This document shows, piece by piece, positions 1 to 10,900 of a DNA stretch of 64,000 bases (positions within the stretch are counted from its first letter, which is position 1; each line of letters opens with the position of its first letter). Both the position numbers and the translations under genes were made by a program. This DNA is from Hofstenia miamia. Its lineage: Eukaryota; Xenacoelomorpha; Acoela. Location: assembly GCA_004352715.1 (NCBI GenBank), contig SCFE01000045.1, forward strand, positions 423,236-487,235, given 5' to 3'. The notes under the pieces are model-generated. The model was given only the letters and a program-made list of their open reading frames with translations. It searched no databases and was not told the DNA's origin.

Positions 1-479
1 GCAGCAAAACGGCCAACATAGATATGAGCTTTGCGGGGAGGCGGCGGAAGTGAACTAATAGGAACAGCAGGGAGACGGCAGGAAGCACTAGAACCAAAAA
101 CTGGACGAGGACGATTACGGTTAGTTGATGAAGGGATAGACTGCTTGGGAGGATGCGGTAGAGCAGAAGGAGGAGCAAGCACGGGTGTGAAACTCGGAGC
201 AGGATTATTGGGGAGAGATGAGACAGAACGCGAGGCAGCAGCACTGTAGGAGAACATTTGGGATTGCAGAGAGGAAACATCAGAGGAAAGCTTTGTTAGG
301 GAGTCAGATAAGGATGATATGACGCCAGGGCCATCATTGGTGGACGGAGTCGAGGTAGAGAGAGCAGAGACCGCTTGGCGTAACAACGAAATGATGGCGT
401 CTTTCTTCAGACCACCAACAGCGGAGGCAAACTGGGCATCGCTCAAATTTTTGAGCTCGGACAGCGAAATTGGGGGCAT
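1..479 (-). CDS. LINE ORF1-like protein, 5' part, cut by window edge
   Basis: Minus-strand reading frame open for 159 codons from the ATG at 479 to the window edge, with no stop. The product starts MPPISLSELKNLSDAQFASA. A short helical leader with KKDAIISLLRQAVS is followed by a Ser/Thr-rich stretch, a Pro-rich linker (PPSALPHPP) and a basic segment. The visible end reads PPPPRKAHIYVGRFAA. A Ser/Pro-rich N-terminus leading into a beta-strand motif of the xIYVGRF type resembles ORF1 nucleic-acid-binding proteins of CR1/Jockey-type non-LTR retrotransposons; that assignment is by general resemblance. The GC content is clearly higher than the flanks and the frame is intact, which suggests a young copy. 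A host gene exon with a Pro-rich linker cannot be excluded. Confidence 0.5.
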   Translation of the reverse strand, partial: MPPISLSELKNLSDAQFASAVGGLKKDAIISLLRQAVSALSTSTPSTNDGPGVISSLSDSLTKLSSDVSSLQSQMFSYSAAASRSVSSLPNNPAPSFTPVLAPPSALPHPPKQSIPSSTNRNRPRPVFGSSASCRLPAVPISSLPPPPRKAHIYVGRFA

Positions 480-1751
480 AGCTGAAATCTAATTAATCTG
501 TGTAATAACAATAACAATATATATATATATATTGATTTACTTGCAATAATGTGCCGAATAAAAGCATTAATAGAAATGTCTCTAGAAGTAAAAAGCATCG
601 AACAGATATGGGTGTGATACCATTTCACCACTGCTCCCTATTAATAAAGTGTAGTCATCGCAAAACTACAACATTCACAATAAAATTAATTGCGATTTTT
701 TCAAAATCGCATAGCTTTGCATAGCAGCATTAAACAAATTCAGACAGTTTGTGAAAATCATTAAAATATTAAACATCAAAATCAAGAAATTATTCATAAA
801 GTATGCCTCATAAACTGTAAGATGCAGTGTAGTACGTATGTATTATGAACGAAGGGCTATTTTGCTTAAAACAATTTCGCATTATTTCACTTTCTCAGTT
901 AGTGAAATAGCCAGTTAGCGAAAGGTTTGGTTATTAAAACATCCAGTTAGCGAAACGTATGTAGACCCTTGTTTTCACCCAACCAAATGTTAAAAATTGC
1001 AAATTCAAGTCTTTCAAATTTATTTTTTCGCAGGGAGTAGTTTCCGCTAAGTAAAAATTTGGTTGATTTCAGATAAATTTGGAAGTTTTAAGATTTGGTT
1101 GGGTGAAAAACAGCTTAATTGAGCAAGAGTATTTTAGTTAATTATGTATTAAGTTATTTTAAGTTTTACTTTGAATATTTTTTAATGCAATTACACACAT
1201 TTCTTCATCCAGAAAAGGAGAAAATCATGTCTCTTGGGTTGTGACATTTCAGCATTGAAATTATAATATGACTTAAATTTATATTTGAAAATAAAGCACA
1301 CACTTTTTTTAGACCTAATGCAAATTTCTGTAAGGGTTAGCTTATTGTTTACCATTATCAAGCGTTTATGGGATTTTAATTTTTCTAAAAAACAAATAAT
1401 TTTGCACTTAGAAATAATATAAGAAAATGTGAAGGCGCTGAATAGTTCCACGCCACTATTGATTTGGAAGAAATCCCATGATATTGACAAAATCTATGTG
1501 AAAACCAGAATATTAAGTCGGATTTAATCATCAATTTTATAACAATTCTATATACATAGGTTCTTCACTAGTCATAGTAAAGAATAAATAGAATCTCGTA
1601 TTTTTAATGTGTTAGCATGGAAGTTGAAAATGTTCGCCTTAAGAAGTATTGTAAAAGTGACATACTGTATTAACTTTGCTAATAAAAATTTAAAATACAA
1701 ATAAATGATTTCATTTTGTACTGTCTGCCTTTTACAAATTTGTGAAATATT

Positions 1752-1793
<42 letters not shown>

Positions 1794-1794
1794 G
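480..1794. other. Non-coding AT-rich stretch with a foldback and TA repeats
   Basis: No supported gene. It contains a short (TA)n run near 518-531, a direct repeat of CCAGTTAGCGAAA (911-923 and 942-954), an inverted repeat with 17-nt perfect arms TTTTCACCCAACCAAAT (972-988 and 1093-1109), and a (TA)n tract at about 1752-1791 next to the LINE. Confidence 0.5.
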
Positions 1795-2775
1795 AAAGAC
1801 TTTATTCCCAATTGAGCTAAAACAGGAAATCAGGTAAAAACATAGAGTATCTTAAACTATATAAAAAAAGGCACTGAGTACGTGGCAAGAGTTGAGGATC
1901 AGCAATAAAGATAAGAGCACGAATTACAGGAACAAGTACCACGAGCAGGAGTCACGACTAATTTAGGTTATATTGAATGTATACCCCCAGTTTTTTACGA
2001 ATTTCGGTGGAAATCGCATTGTCAATAACAAATTTCTGAACATTGGCATGGCAATTTGGGGAAAATAAGGCAGCCAGTTTCGTTAGATTCAAGGGGAGTG
2101 AATTACGGCAACTCCATTCCAATAATGAAGAATGATCGGCTGGAATATCATTGTGTGTTGGGCACTTAGCATCGTCGGCAAAAAGCCAACACGTGCAGAA
2201 CGAAAGACAAGAGGGAACGTCATTAAATAACAGGGGACTGATGATACTTCCCTAGGTAACCACTGGTTACATCACATTCAGCCGAGAGGCAGCCATTCAC
2301 TGAACAACGCTGCTTCCGATCGGAAAGGTAGGAATGCATCAAAGCCAGCAATTTGTCATTAAAACCAAAATCTTTAAATTTGGATAAGAGGACAGAATGA
2401 GGAACGTTGTCGAATGCCTTTTGGAAATCATAAAATACGACAAGGCAAGAAGTATTGTCATCAAAGTTGGGTACAGGTGATCGACGTAGGACAATAATTG
2501 AGTAATTGAGAAGCTTCTCAAACGCCAGAGATAAGCGAGGAAGTAGGCTGATAGGATGATAGCTGGAAAAGAGACGCTTGTCACCTTTCTTGTGAACAGG
2601 ACAAACAATGACAGNGAAGTAGGCAGATAGGATAATAGCTGGAAACAAGACGCTTCTCACCTTTCTTGTGAACAGGACAAACAATGACAGTCTTCTACTC
2701 AGCAGGGAAGACAAATGATTGTATAATGGAATAATAAAAGAAGAAAAACATGGGGCGAAAGTGCTGAAGAACCAT
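1795..2775 (-). pseudogene. Decayed LINE reverse transcriptase (CR1/Jockey-like), 3' half
   Basis: On the minus strand the pieces read, in order: a VCPVHKKGDKRL motif before the fingers domain, SSYHPISLLPRLSLAFEKLL, the catalytic-type motif VFYDFQKAFDNVPHSVLLSK, then SYLSDRKQRCSVNG and VTSGYLG. Further on, 2100-2200 carries the second catalytic motif as LFADDAKCPTHND, followed by LEWSCRNSLPLNLTK and an IRKKLGV segment. These are the successive blocks of a non-LTR retrotransposon RT. The copy is dead: the W before K in the first block is a TAG stop, frames shift between blocks, and a 76-bp tandem duplication with an N at 2615 disrupts the first block. The 3' end runs into a (TA)n tract near 1791. 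The mariner element starts right after it. Whether it belongs to the same family as the ORF1 at 1-479 cannot be told. Confidence 0.85.
2540..2690. repeat. 76-bp tandem duplication inside the LINE
   Basis: Two copies, 2540-2614 and 2616-2690, about 92% alike, separated by a single N at 2615. Each encodes the same RT segment on the minus strand. It may be a real duplication or an assembly join of two alleles. Confidence 0.8.
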
Positions 2776-2778
2776 ATA

Positions 2779-4004
2779 CGAGGTCTGATAAAAAAGTTCC
2801 AGGAGTGATGCTGTTAACTTACATGCAATTTAAAACTTATCCCCCATCAAAATACATCCCTTGTGAGTCTATACAGTGATTCCAGCGACTCAGAAGTTTT
2901 TCCATAGCGCTCTGGAACACTTCCTGTGGGAGTTGTCGTATTTCTCTGGCTACGGCACTCTTGATTGTCGCTACATCATCAAATCGCCTTCCCTTCAACT
3001 TGAATTTGAGTTTGGGGAAGAGAAAATAGTCACAGGGTACTAGGTCGGGTGAGTAAGGAGGGTGGCTGACGACTGTGGTTTTGGTTTAGCTAGAAAATCC
3101 TTTATGCGATGGGCACTGTGAGCCGGCGCATTGTCGGCCCACTTTTCAGGCCTATTTCTTCTCAATCTTCGCAAGACTTCAAAATAGTAGCTGATTCACT
3201 GTTTGACCAGGTGGAGCAAATTCATAGTGGATGATTCCGTCGTAGTCAAAGAAAACAGTCAGTATTGCTTTCACATTCATTCGAGCTTTTTGGGTCGTGG
3301 GGATGTTGACGAATTCCATTGTGGGCTTTGCCTCTTTGTTTCGGGGTCGTAACCAAAGAGCCAACCTCGCCACCAGTGATTATGTTTCTGATGAAATCTG
3401 GATCATTTTCAGATGTTTCTAGCAAGTCTGTGCAGATTTCAACGCGCGCTTCCTTCTGCTGTTCTGTGAGCAATTTCGGACTGAACTTGGCAGGTCTTCA
3501 ACCAGAATGCTCTGAACAGTGGCAAATGCCAAGACAGTATCATCAGCTACCTCTCTGATAGTCAATCTTCTGTTTGAGAGGATTTTTTCTTTCACTACTT
3601 CAATGTTTCCCTCAGTTTTTGAAGATTTCGGTCTTCCTGAGCGATGGTCATCTTTTGTTGATGCTCTACTCTCCTTAAATCTATTATGCCACTAAAATGT
3701 TGTTCTACGACTTAGAGCAGCCTTTTTGTAAGGTAACTGTAACATTTCATGAGTTTCTGAAGCAGTCTTGCTGAGTTTCACACAAAACTTGATTGCAACT
3801 CTTTGTTCAGCAGACAGCTCCATTTCAACCATAGCAGACAACAGGAAATGCACTATGGCAAATCTCCATTCATCTCGTGAGATTTTAGTACAGCTTGAAG
3901 CTGATTGGCCAACTTGTTCGTAAGTAACTACCTAACAAGAAAGCGCAACTCCCGCATTGTGGAAACTTACAGCATCAATCTTGGAACTTTTTTATCAGAC
4001 TTCG
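2779..4004 (-). mobile_element. Mariner (Tc1/mariner superfamily) element with TIRs and TA target site
   Basis: The ends are imperfect inverted repeats of about 36-38 bp. The left end begins cgaggtctgataaaaaagtt; the right end read on the other strand begins cgaagtctgataaaaaagtt, and both continue to ttgatgctgt or gtgatgctgt. Each end is flanked by TA (2777-2778 and 4005-4006), the mariner target site. The length of 1,226 bp is normal for mariner. A broken transposase fills the inside. The right flank is a (TA)n tract, so the element inserted in or next to a TA microsatellite. Confidence 0.93.
2837..3832 (-). pseudogene. Mariner transposase, broken
   Basis: Minus-strand product starting at 3832 (MVEMELSAEQRVAIKFCVKL) and ending at the stop 2837-2839 after HCIDSQGMYFDGG. 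Recognisable blocks are the N-terminal helix-turn-helix region, SGRPKSSKTEGNIEVVKEKI, RRLTIREVADD, then the catalytic regions: FFDYDGIIHYEFAPPGQTVN (first D), a DNAPAH-like block around 3120-3150 (second D, reads CAGSQCPSH or ADNAPAHSAH depending on frame) and PPYSPDLVPCDYFLFPKLK (third D). This is the mariner D,D34D arrangement. In-frame stops and frameshifts near 3690, 3450 and 3180 show it is inactive. Confidence 0.9.
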
Positions 4005-4035
<31 letters not shown>

Positions 4036-4755
4036 TACATATATATATAATATTAATAATAGTAGTGAAATACTTTATTAGGCCAGTGAAGGCAAAACAT
4101 GACAATCATAATAACTGTAATAAAAATCAAGTTTTCGGAAACGAGGGGAGTCACGGGAGATTAAGTAGGAGCAGAAGGATGAGTAAGCAAAGTGAGAGAA
4201 GGGTTCAGCAAAGATATATCAGAGATATATTGTAAAACTTACAATTACAATTTTATTAAATGTGACCTCTATCCACTGCAATCACAACTTCAATTTTAGC
4301 GCAGAATAGGGCTAAGATTTCAAGAAAAAGCAATTTTATCGATTTTGCAAATCTCTCGCAGAATACAATTTTGGCATATCTACACTGGTAATGAATTAAC
4401 ATTTGCCCGACACAAAGTAATCCAGTATATACAGGTGAGTTGTGTTGCCATATTTGGGAATTCATGAATGATGGTACTTTTTGCGCTTCTGAGTCTTCCT
4501 TGATCCATCAAAGCGATCAATCTCACTATAGAAATGCATGTAGTTTGCAACTTTAATTGACTTTTATGCGAAAAGTATTTGTTTTTAACCTCTTGTTGAA
4601 GATTTGTGTTAAAAGAATATTGTGCTTAAGATGTAGGATAGCACATTTTCGAATTTTAATATTTTAATTAAAATTCCGAAACATTAAATAATATTATCAC
4701 CATTTTAAAGTACATTGCAATATCTCAATATATGTATGCGATTTTAGTAAGGTAA
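4005..4755. other. TA microsatellite and 5' flank of the VPS35L gene
   Basis: 4005-4056 is mostly TA/ATA repeat. The rest is AT-rich with no supported ORF. The part just before 4756 would hold the promoter and 5' UTR of VPS35L; I see no clear core-promoter element. An in-frame TAA lies directly before the ATG (4753-4755). Confidence 0.4.
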
Positions 4756-4912
4756 ATGTCAAACTCAGAAAACTCTTCTTTGTGGAAAGTGCGAAATCGC
4801 GACTTTTCAAGAGAGAAGACACTCTTGAAACCCGAACCTGTTCTTTCAGATCCTTTGTATAACAATTCTGCACGCCGGATGATGCAAAGTAAAATGGGAA
4901 ATAAATCATTAG
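4756..4912 (+). CDS. VPS35L: VPS35L exon 1 (N-terminal 52 codons)
   Basis: The ATG at 4756 follows an in-frame TAA and opens 52 codons plus one base, ending at the donor TTAG|GTGAGT. The product begins [20 protein letters not shown] and contains [11 protein letters not shown], resembling the human N-terminus (a W, an RNR motif, then EAVPLEFGD). The phase (one extra base) fits exon 2 if that starts at 8166 after tttctttaag, giving a joining Val codon followed by [13 protein letters not shown]. The intron between them holds the piggyBac copy. Confidence 0.8.
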
Positions 4913-7900
4913 GTGAGTGATTAATTTTGGTGTAATTATATTACTTTTAGAAATTAGCGGTTTTTCAAAAAACCATAACTAAATGATGCACTTTTTACAT
5001 TGATTAAAGAAAAACAACCGCCTATGAAAAACCTTTCACAGTCAATTAAAGTGTGACAGCATTTATGCGAGAATCTTATTATTTCATTCAAGAACTTACT
5101 TTATTCGACTTTACTAAGTTCTTCAGAAATAAATATATATAATTATCTGAATATATACGTCCACTAATTCTCATAAGTTGCACTATTAGTACTTTTATTA
5201 CTCTGTAAAAATTATTTTGGTGTAATGCTTTTAGCATATATGCAGCAGCTTCTATTACCTAGAAGTAGTGTATAATATTTCTAAATTGTTGAAGTAAGAG
5301 CAGGTACTTGTTATTGTCCCTCTGACTGATGCAATATAAAAAATCATTAAATGGAAATAGGAAATTTTGTAATTTTCCAACCAGATTATATAACGTATGA
5401 GAAAGACAATACGTACTCAATTTTGTCATAAATTTTAAAGTTTTTATTAACCCTTTAAGTGGCAAATATGTAATTTTTGTTTAAAACAATTTTTCTGGCA
5501 AAATTAACCTACATTTAAGCCTAAAATTCCAACAACAAAAAAATTGTTTCGATATTTAAGGGGGGGGGTGGGGTAATTAATTTGTAGCAGATATGCTACA
5601 TTGCCACCTAAGGGTGAAAAATATAATAACTAGACAATTATATTTCATTGAAGGACAAACAGATTTTTTGCTTATTTTATTATTTCTTTCTCTAGAATTG
5701 CATTAGTATATATAAAAAGTATTTATAAAACTATATACTCTCCCCAATATATAACACTACTACTTACCAAATATAAACTACATGTATATATGTATGTATG
5801 AAACAAGGTCAACAACCCCAAGTTCAAATGTTCAATAAAATCTATTATTTAGAAAGCAAGTTCAAAGCTTCAATATAATATATAAAAAGGATCTATAAAA
5901 CTACATACTCTCCCCAATATATAACAACCCCTAGTAAATATAAATTATATATGTATTGTATATATGAAACAAGTTCAACAATCCCAAGTTCAAATGTTCA
6001 ATAAATTCCAATATTTAGTATAGACAAGTTCAAAGTTTCAATAGAGATGTACCATCCTCTGGTTTTCATTTTCATTCGGTACAAAGAAATGAGCATGTCA
6101 GCCAAATCAACACTACCCATCCCTTTGTTGTATCTCAAGATCACCTATAGGCACTGGATTTTGATATCCTTCTTTTCAGCTGGGCACCACCTTTGAATTG
6201 TGCCCAATGACTCCACACCAACACAGTGGGAGCAATATGAACAGCGTTGTTGTCTAACCACTTCCTTGAATACGGTTGGCACCCATGGTGCCACATGCCA
6301 GTATAACCCTGTTCTTGGGGTAAATTAGCAAGTCCAAAGTGGTAAACCAGTTGTCAAAAATCATTGATGACCACTGTGAGAGGGCAAATGTTCACAAAGT
6401 CTTGCGACAACTTGGGCAGAATTCTGCAGGTGCTTGTAGTCAGAGTTTTCCACTATTTCACCCTTACCAGCATATATATAAAAGTCATACATAAAGCCAG
6501 AAGCCCCAGCACTAACCAAATTCTTAAAGCCCTCACTTCACTGGCTTTTTGGGGTTGTACTGGCGAATTCCACTGTACTTTGTCTTGGCTGGTATAATTT
6601 GTTGATCTATACAATGGCTCTCCTCAGGGATAACCTCCAGGCACTGTTCTCGAACAATGTCAACAACTGGTTGAATTTTTGAGAGCTTTAAGGCGTTTTG
6701 TTCCAGGACACTGTTGACGACAAAGTGGAGATTTGAACGCAGCTTCTCATATCGTTTCAATGGCATCTGGTCAGCAATGGTTGGGTATCTCATCTTTTGT
6801 GATCAGTACAACTTGTACGATGGAAGTTGAATGAGAACCATCTTCAAATGCATTCTAATAAATCGCTCCATCTCGGGCTTTGTTGTGTTCATGGAGGTAC
6901 CTGATTTCTGGGTACTGTAAAGATGGCTGTTGTGCAACCAATTCATTGATATCGTCAGGCGAAAACTGAAATACTCAAGGGGCGATTTGATTTCTTAAAT
7001 TTCATCTTTCTCCTGGGTAATACTCTTATCAGATGGTGGCACATCTTTCTTTCTCCATCAAAATGCTTTCCTTTTCCGTTGAGTTTCCATATCTACAACT
7101 GTGGTGTTTTCATTTTCCTCACTATTGTCATCATTACTGTTATTATCATCATCACCACTATCATGATCAGATGCAACATAATCAATATCATCACCATCTT
7201 CATCAGAGCTGAGGTGTTCTGCCTCAGATTCATTTCCTTTGAAAATCCTCTCAATGGCATCTTCAAAACAGATTATTTTAGGATTTTTTCTCAACATTTC
7301 CTAAAAATACAAACATTTAATAATTCAGCCTATTTCCTACAATATTATGGTTAGGAAAATGATAAATGAACCTTATAATAGCTTTGCTGACATGTAATAT
7401 GTACACAGTATATATCCATAATCACATAAATAGTGTAAAATATAATTTATATTAACCATATTCAAATAAAATTTCAGCAAAATATAGCACATGCTGTTCA
7501 TAATATAATGTTTATGTAATTAGACCTGTAGTGACCACTACGCGGCAATGTAGCATATATGCTACAAATGTATTTATTTATCTCACTCAAGCTCATTTAT
7601 ACACACGCGTAAATCGGATATGGAAAGCATGTCTTATTGCAATATTAAATACACCAAAACTTATATCAGCGCACTATTCATGAAGACGGAACATTATAAC
7701 AAACAGAGGCTTAAAACTTACCGAAATCACTGATATTTGACAATCATTTTCTCAATACAAAACCACTTCTGTTCGAAATTTTCGCCATTGCCACATTGTC
7801 AACAACAACGTTTGTGTAGCATTTGTGGGTAAAAGGAGAAACTAGACCCAGCCTGCAAAAAAGCGCTCGGTTTTCTATTTGTTGCAGATTTGCTACAATG

Positions 7901-10900
7901 CCACTTAGAGGGTTAAATATTTGTTTGTTTCTTAGGTTAATTTAAAATCGTACAATCAAAAATTATATGACGAAATTCTTTAGTCTCCAATTATACATTT
8001 AACATTTTATTTTTCATAGCCCCATCTAAAAATATAATCCTGAATCTGCCACTCTGCAAATATCAATCAATTTGCAAGTATCTTGTATATCAACAACTTT
8101 ATTTTAGCTGTCATTGTTGATATGTACATAAGTATGTATTACGCATTAACAAAAGTTTCTTTAAGTCTTGAAAGATTTTAGTTTAGCTTCATCCGAAAAT
8201 AAACAGCTGCCAAATGGAGTTGCTCGACAAGAAGAAATTTTTGATCCTCTGGGTGTCAGTGTTGACGTTTCAATTGAAAACATGAGTCAGTTTTCGAAAA
8301 TGGTTAGCGCCCTTTATTATTATTAACATATTTAAACATTTTTGCACCGTCTGTCAAATAAAAATTATTTTTTGACAGAAATCCCCATTAATATGTATGC
8401 TAATGTACTTGGTAGTATTTATTAGTCTCATGTGCTAATAATTATAGAAATTCACTGTTTGTTATTTTATAATTCAAGGTTAAAAATTTCTTTTCTGAGA
8501 ACTAATTTTGTAGTATGTATACATAAAGTTATGAATAATATTTGTTTTATAATATATAATGTACTTTTATATTGTTCAACTTTACATTTTGGGTTCACTG
8601 TGAACTATATTTTAAATTTAACTTTTGATTTTTTCAGTCGCATGATCCTTTATCAGAGGCCATTACAAGAGCAGTATCGCAGTCTACAGAACAATCCGAG
8701 GAAACTGATACTCCAAATGAAACATTGGGTTCTGGATTTGTTTCATGGTCTGAAAAAAAGAAGGAAGTACTTAAGACATACACCACCACTGAAAGAATAT
8801 CAATGGATTTTACACTAGGTGCTAGAGCGAACACAAACCCCCAGTCAACTTCTGAAAGGGTAGGAGAGCGGCTTGATCAACTTGAAGATTTAGAGGAATC
8901 TGCAATGATGTCATCCACAGGTTTTATATTTTAATTTTTGTAGTTCCAACGTAAAGATTAATTTCATTTTGCTGAAGTTTTCAAACGTTTAGATTATCTA
9001 CGTTTACGACAATTACGTAAGTTTCTACCAGCAATTCCTTGCTTTTGTGTTCTAATTTGTGGTATAAGGGTAACTTTATGCTTGCTGTAACGCTTTCTAA
9101 TGATCGGTGAAGGGCATCATATTTCATTTAGTTTTTAAAACAAGTATATGCGTGGCATAATAGACAAGAAACTATCAACTGTTTGGAATCTTGAAGTAAT
9201 AATCGATTTAGAACAACATTCTGGATCTAAACGTGATAATAATTAAATTTTCTCTTACTCCGCAGACATTCATTTAAGAATATATTAAACAAACAAATTT
9301 TATTTAAGCCTTTTTCCAAAGAAGTATGTACTCTTAAAATAATAAGGGGAGAACCTATGGGTGCTACTAAGCATGCAATATTTCTAAAGCATTTCAATTT
9401 ATAACAATTATAAGAGTATTTATATTTACAGCACCTAGAGGTGCCAATGGGCATTCCCGGTTTAAAGCCAAAATTTTGTTACCAAAGGTAATGTTTTCGG
9501 CGCCGCATCCAGCATTGAATTTTTATTTGCGTATTTTCGGTGTTTTGGAACATAGTCCTTCCTATATTTGAGTTGTGATACTATGATGAAGGATATCTTA
9601 TTTTACCATTAGAACACTTGATTTTAGGGTTAAAACGCAAAGTTCTAGTATAAAATATATCCTTTGATTCATCAATTCAGATTAGCAAGTTAGTGAAGTG
9701 AGAACTAATTTCAGTCTGCAATAGTATTTATTGATGATTACACAACCAGGCTAATGCCACTGTAGGGATTCAACGGTGTACTCAGACTGAACCATAATTT
9801 GCAAAATGACGGCAATAATTTTATGTCCTTTTCCTAATATTTAAATGAATAAAAAATTCAAATTTTTATTGATTACTAATAAAATAAATTTGTTTAAAAA
9901 CACTCATAATCTTTAATAACCTCAGCTAAGACACCAATTTCATGCTGCTCTTAAGTAGGAATGCTAGTGTTTTAAAGATAATTTAGTACAAAATTAAATA
10001 CATCTGAACTCTGGACTGCGTAAGCCCAGTTCCCTTTAACATTTTACGCAATGCTGGAGTTCAACTATTTTAGTATTTGGGACAATGAAATATTTACCTA
10101 ATATTGGATTTCTTCGCTTTACTGGATTTATGCAATACCATAGCTTCACTGTAGTCACTACAAAACTTCGACCAAAATGACGGGTGAACTTTTAGTAAGG
10201 TTCTTATTGCATGCACAGCTTTTCAAAGGGCTTGTTGAAAACTTAGTTCTAAAAATGTTCTCTTCATCAATTTTTTTAAAGCAAAAAGAAACAAACAGTG
10301 CTCCACGATTAGCTTACCACAGGGGTTTGATTTGGGATTGGTGTTTTCAGGGAATTAATTTATTATATCATTATTACTAAGCGAAGTTAGTTTTGAAAAA
10401 AATATATGTATTGAATGACTAATGATTTTTTGTCTAGGTGCAAATGCAATGGTCTCAAAAGGAGTATATGGAACGTATTAAAAACATGACAAACAACCTC
10501 ACTAATGCCTGGAACAACGAAGAGAAAGTGAAATCTTTGAAAATTGCGATCCAGTGTGCCAAGCTAATGGGCGATCCAAGTCCATTAGGTTTTTATCCTA
10601 GCAAATTTGTATTGGTGGCTGATATTTTGGATTCATTCGGTCAACTGGTGTACTCTAGGTTGAGGGCGAGGTCAATTCTTCCCGCTTTTACTCGATCACC
10701 TGCTTCAAATAAAGATGGAAGGGTTGTTTTGTTTTGCATAATGATAGAAATATTTTGTCATAGTACAGGGTTTATCAATTAATTTTATTATTTATTCTTG
10801 TCTAGTCAGCAACTATTTTGGCTTCGATAATTTATTAGGAACATTTGGTGCAACTTAATAAATTGCTTCTTCCTAGATTAGTTGCTACCCGTTGACTTTA

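Larger units (their letters stand above)
5451..7912 (-). mobile_element. Full-length piggyBac element in VPS35L intron 1
   Basis: Flanked by TTAA on both sides (5447-5450 and 7913-7916), the piggyBac target site. Ends are inverted: left CCCTTTAAGTGGCA, right (other strand) CCCTCTAAGTGGCA. Subterminal copies of a motif containing tgctacattgcc or tgctacaatgcc occur near 5590-5612 and 7545-7572 in addition to the outer right end, as piggyBac elements often have inner repeats. Length 2,462 bp matches autonomous piggyBac elements. It contains a broken transposase read on the minus strand, opposite to the host gene. Confidence 0.93.

Noticed and set aside
4697-4909. Minus-strand 70-codon frame
   Set aside because: It is the antisense shadow of VPS35L exon 1, which has the better protein match, donor site and phase.
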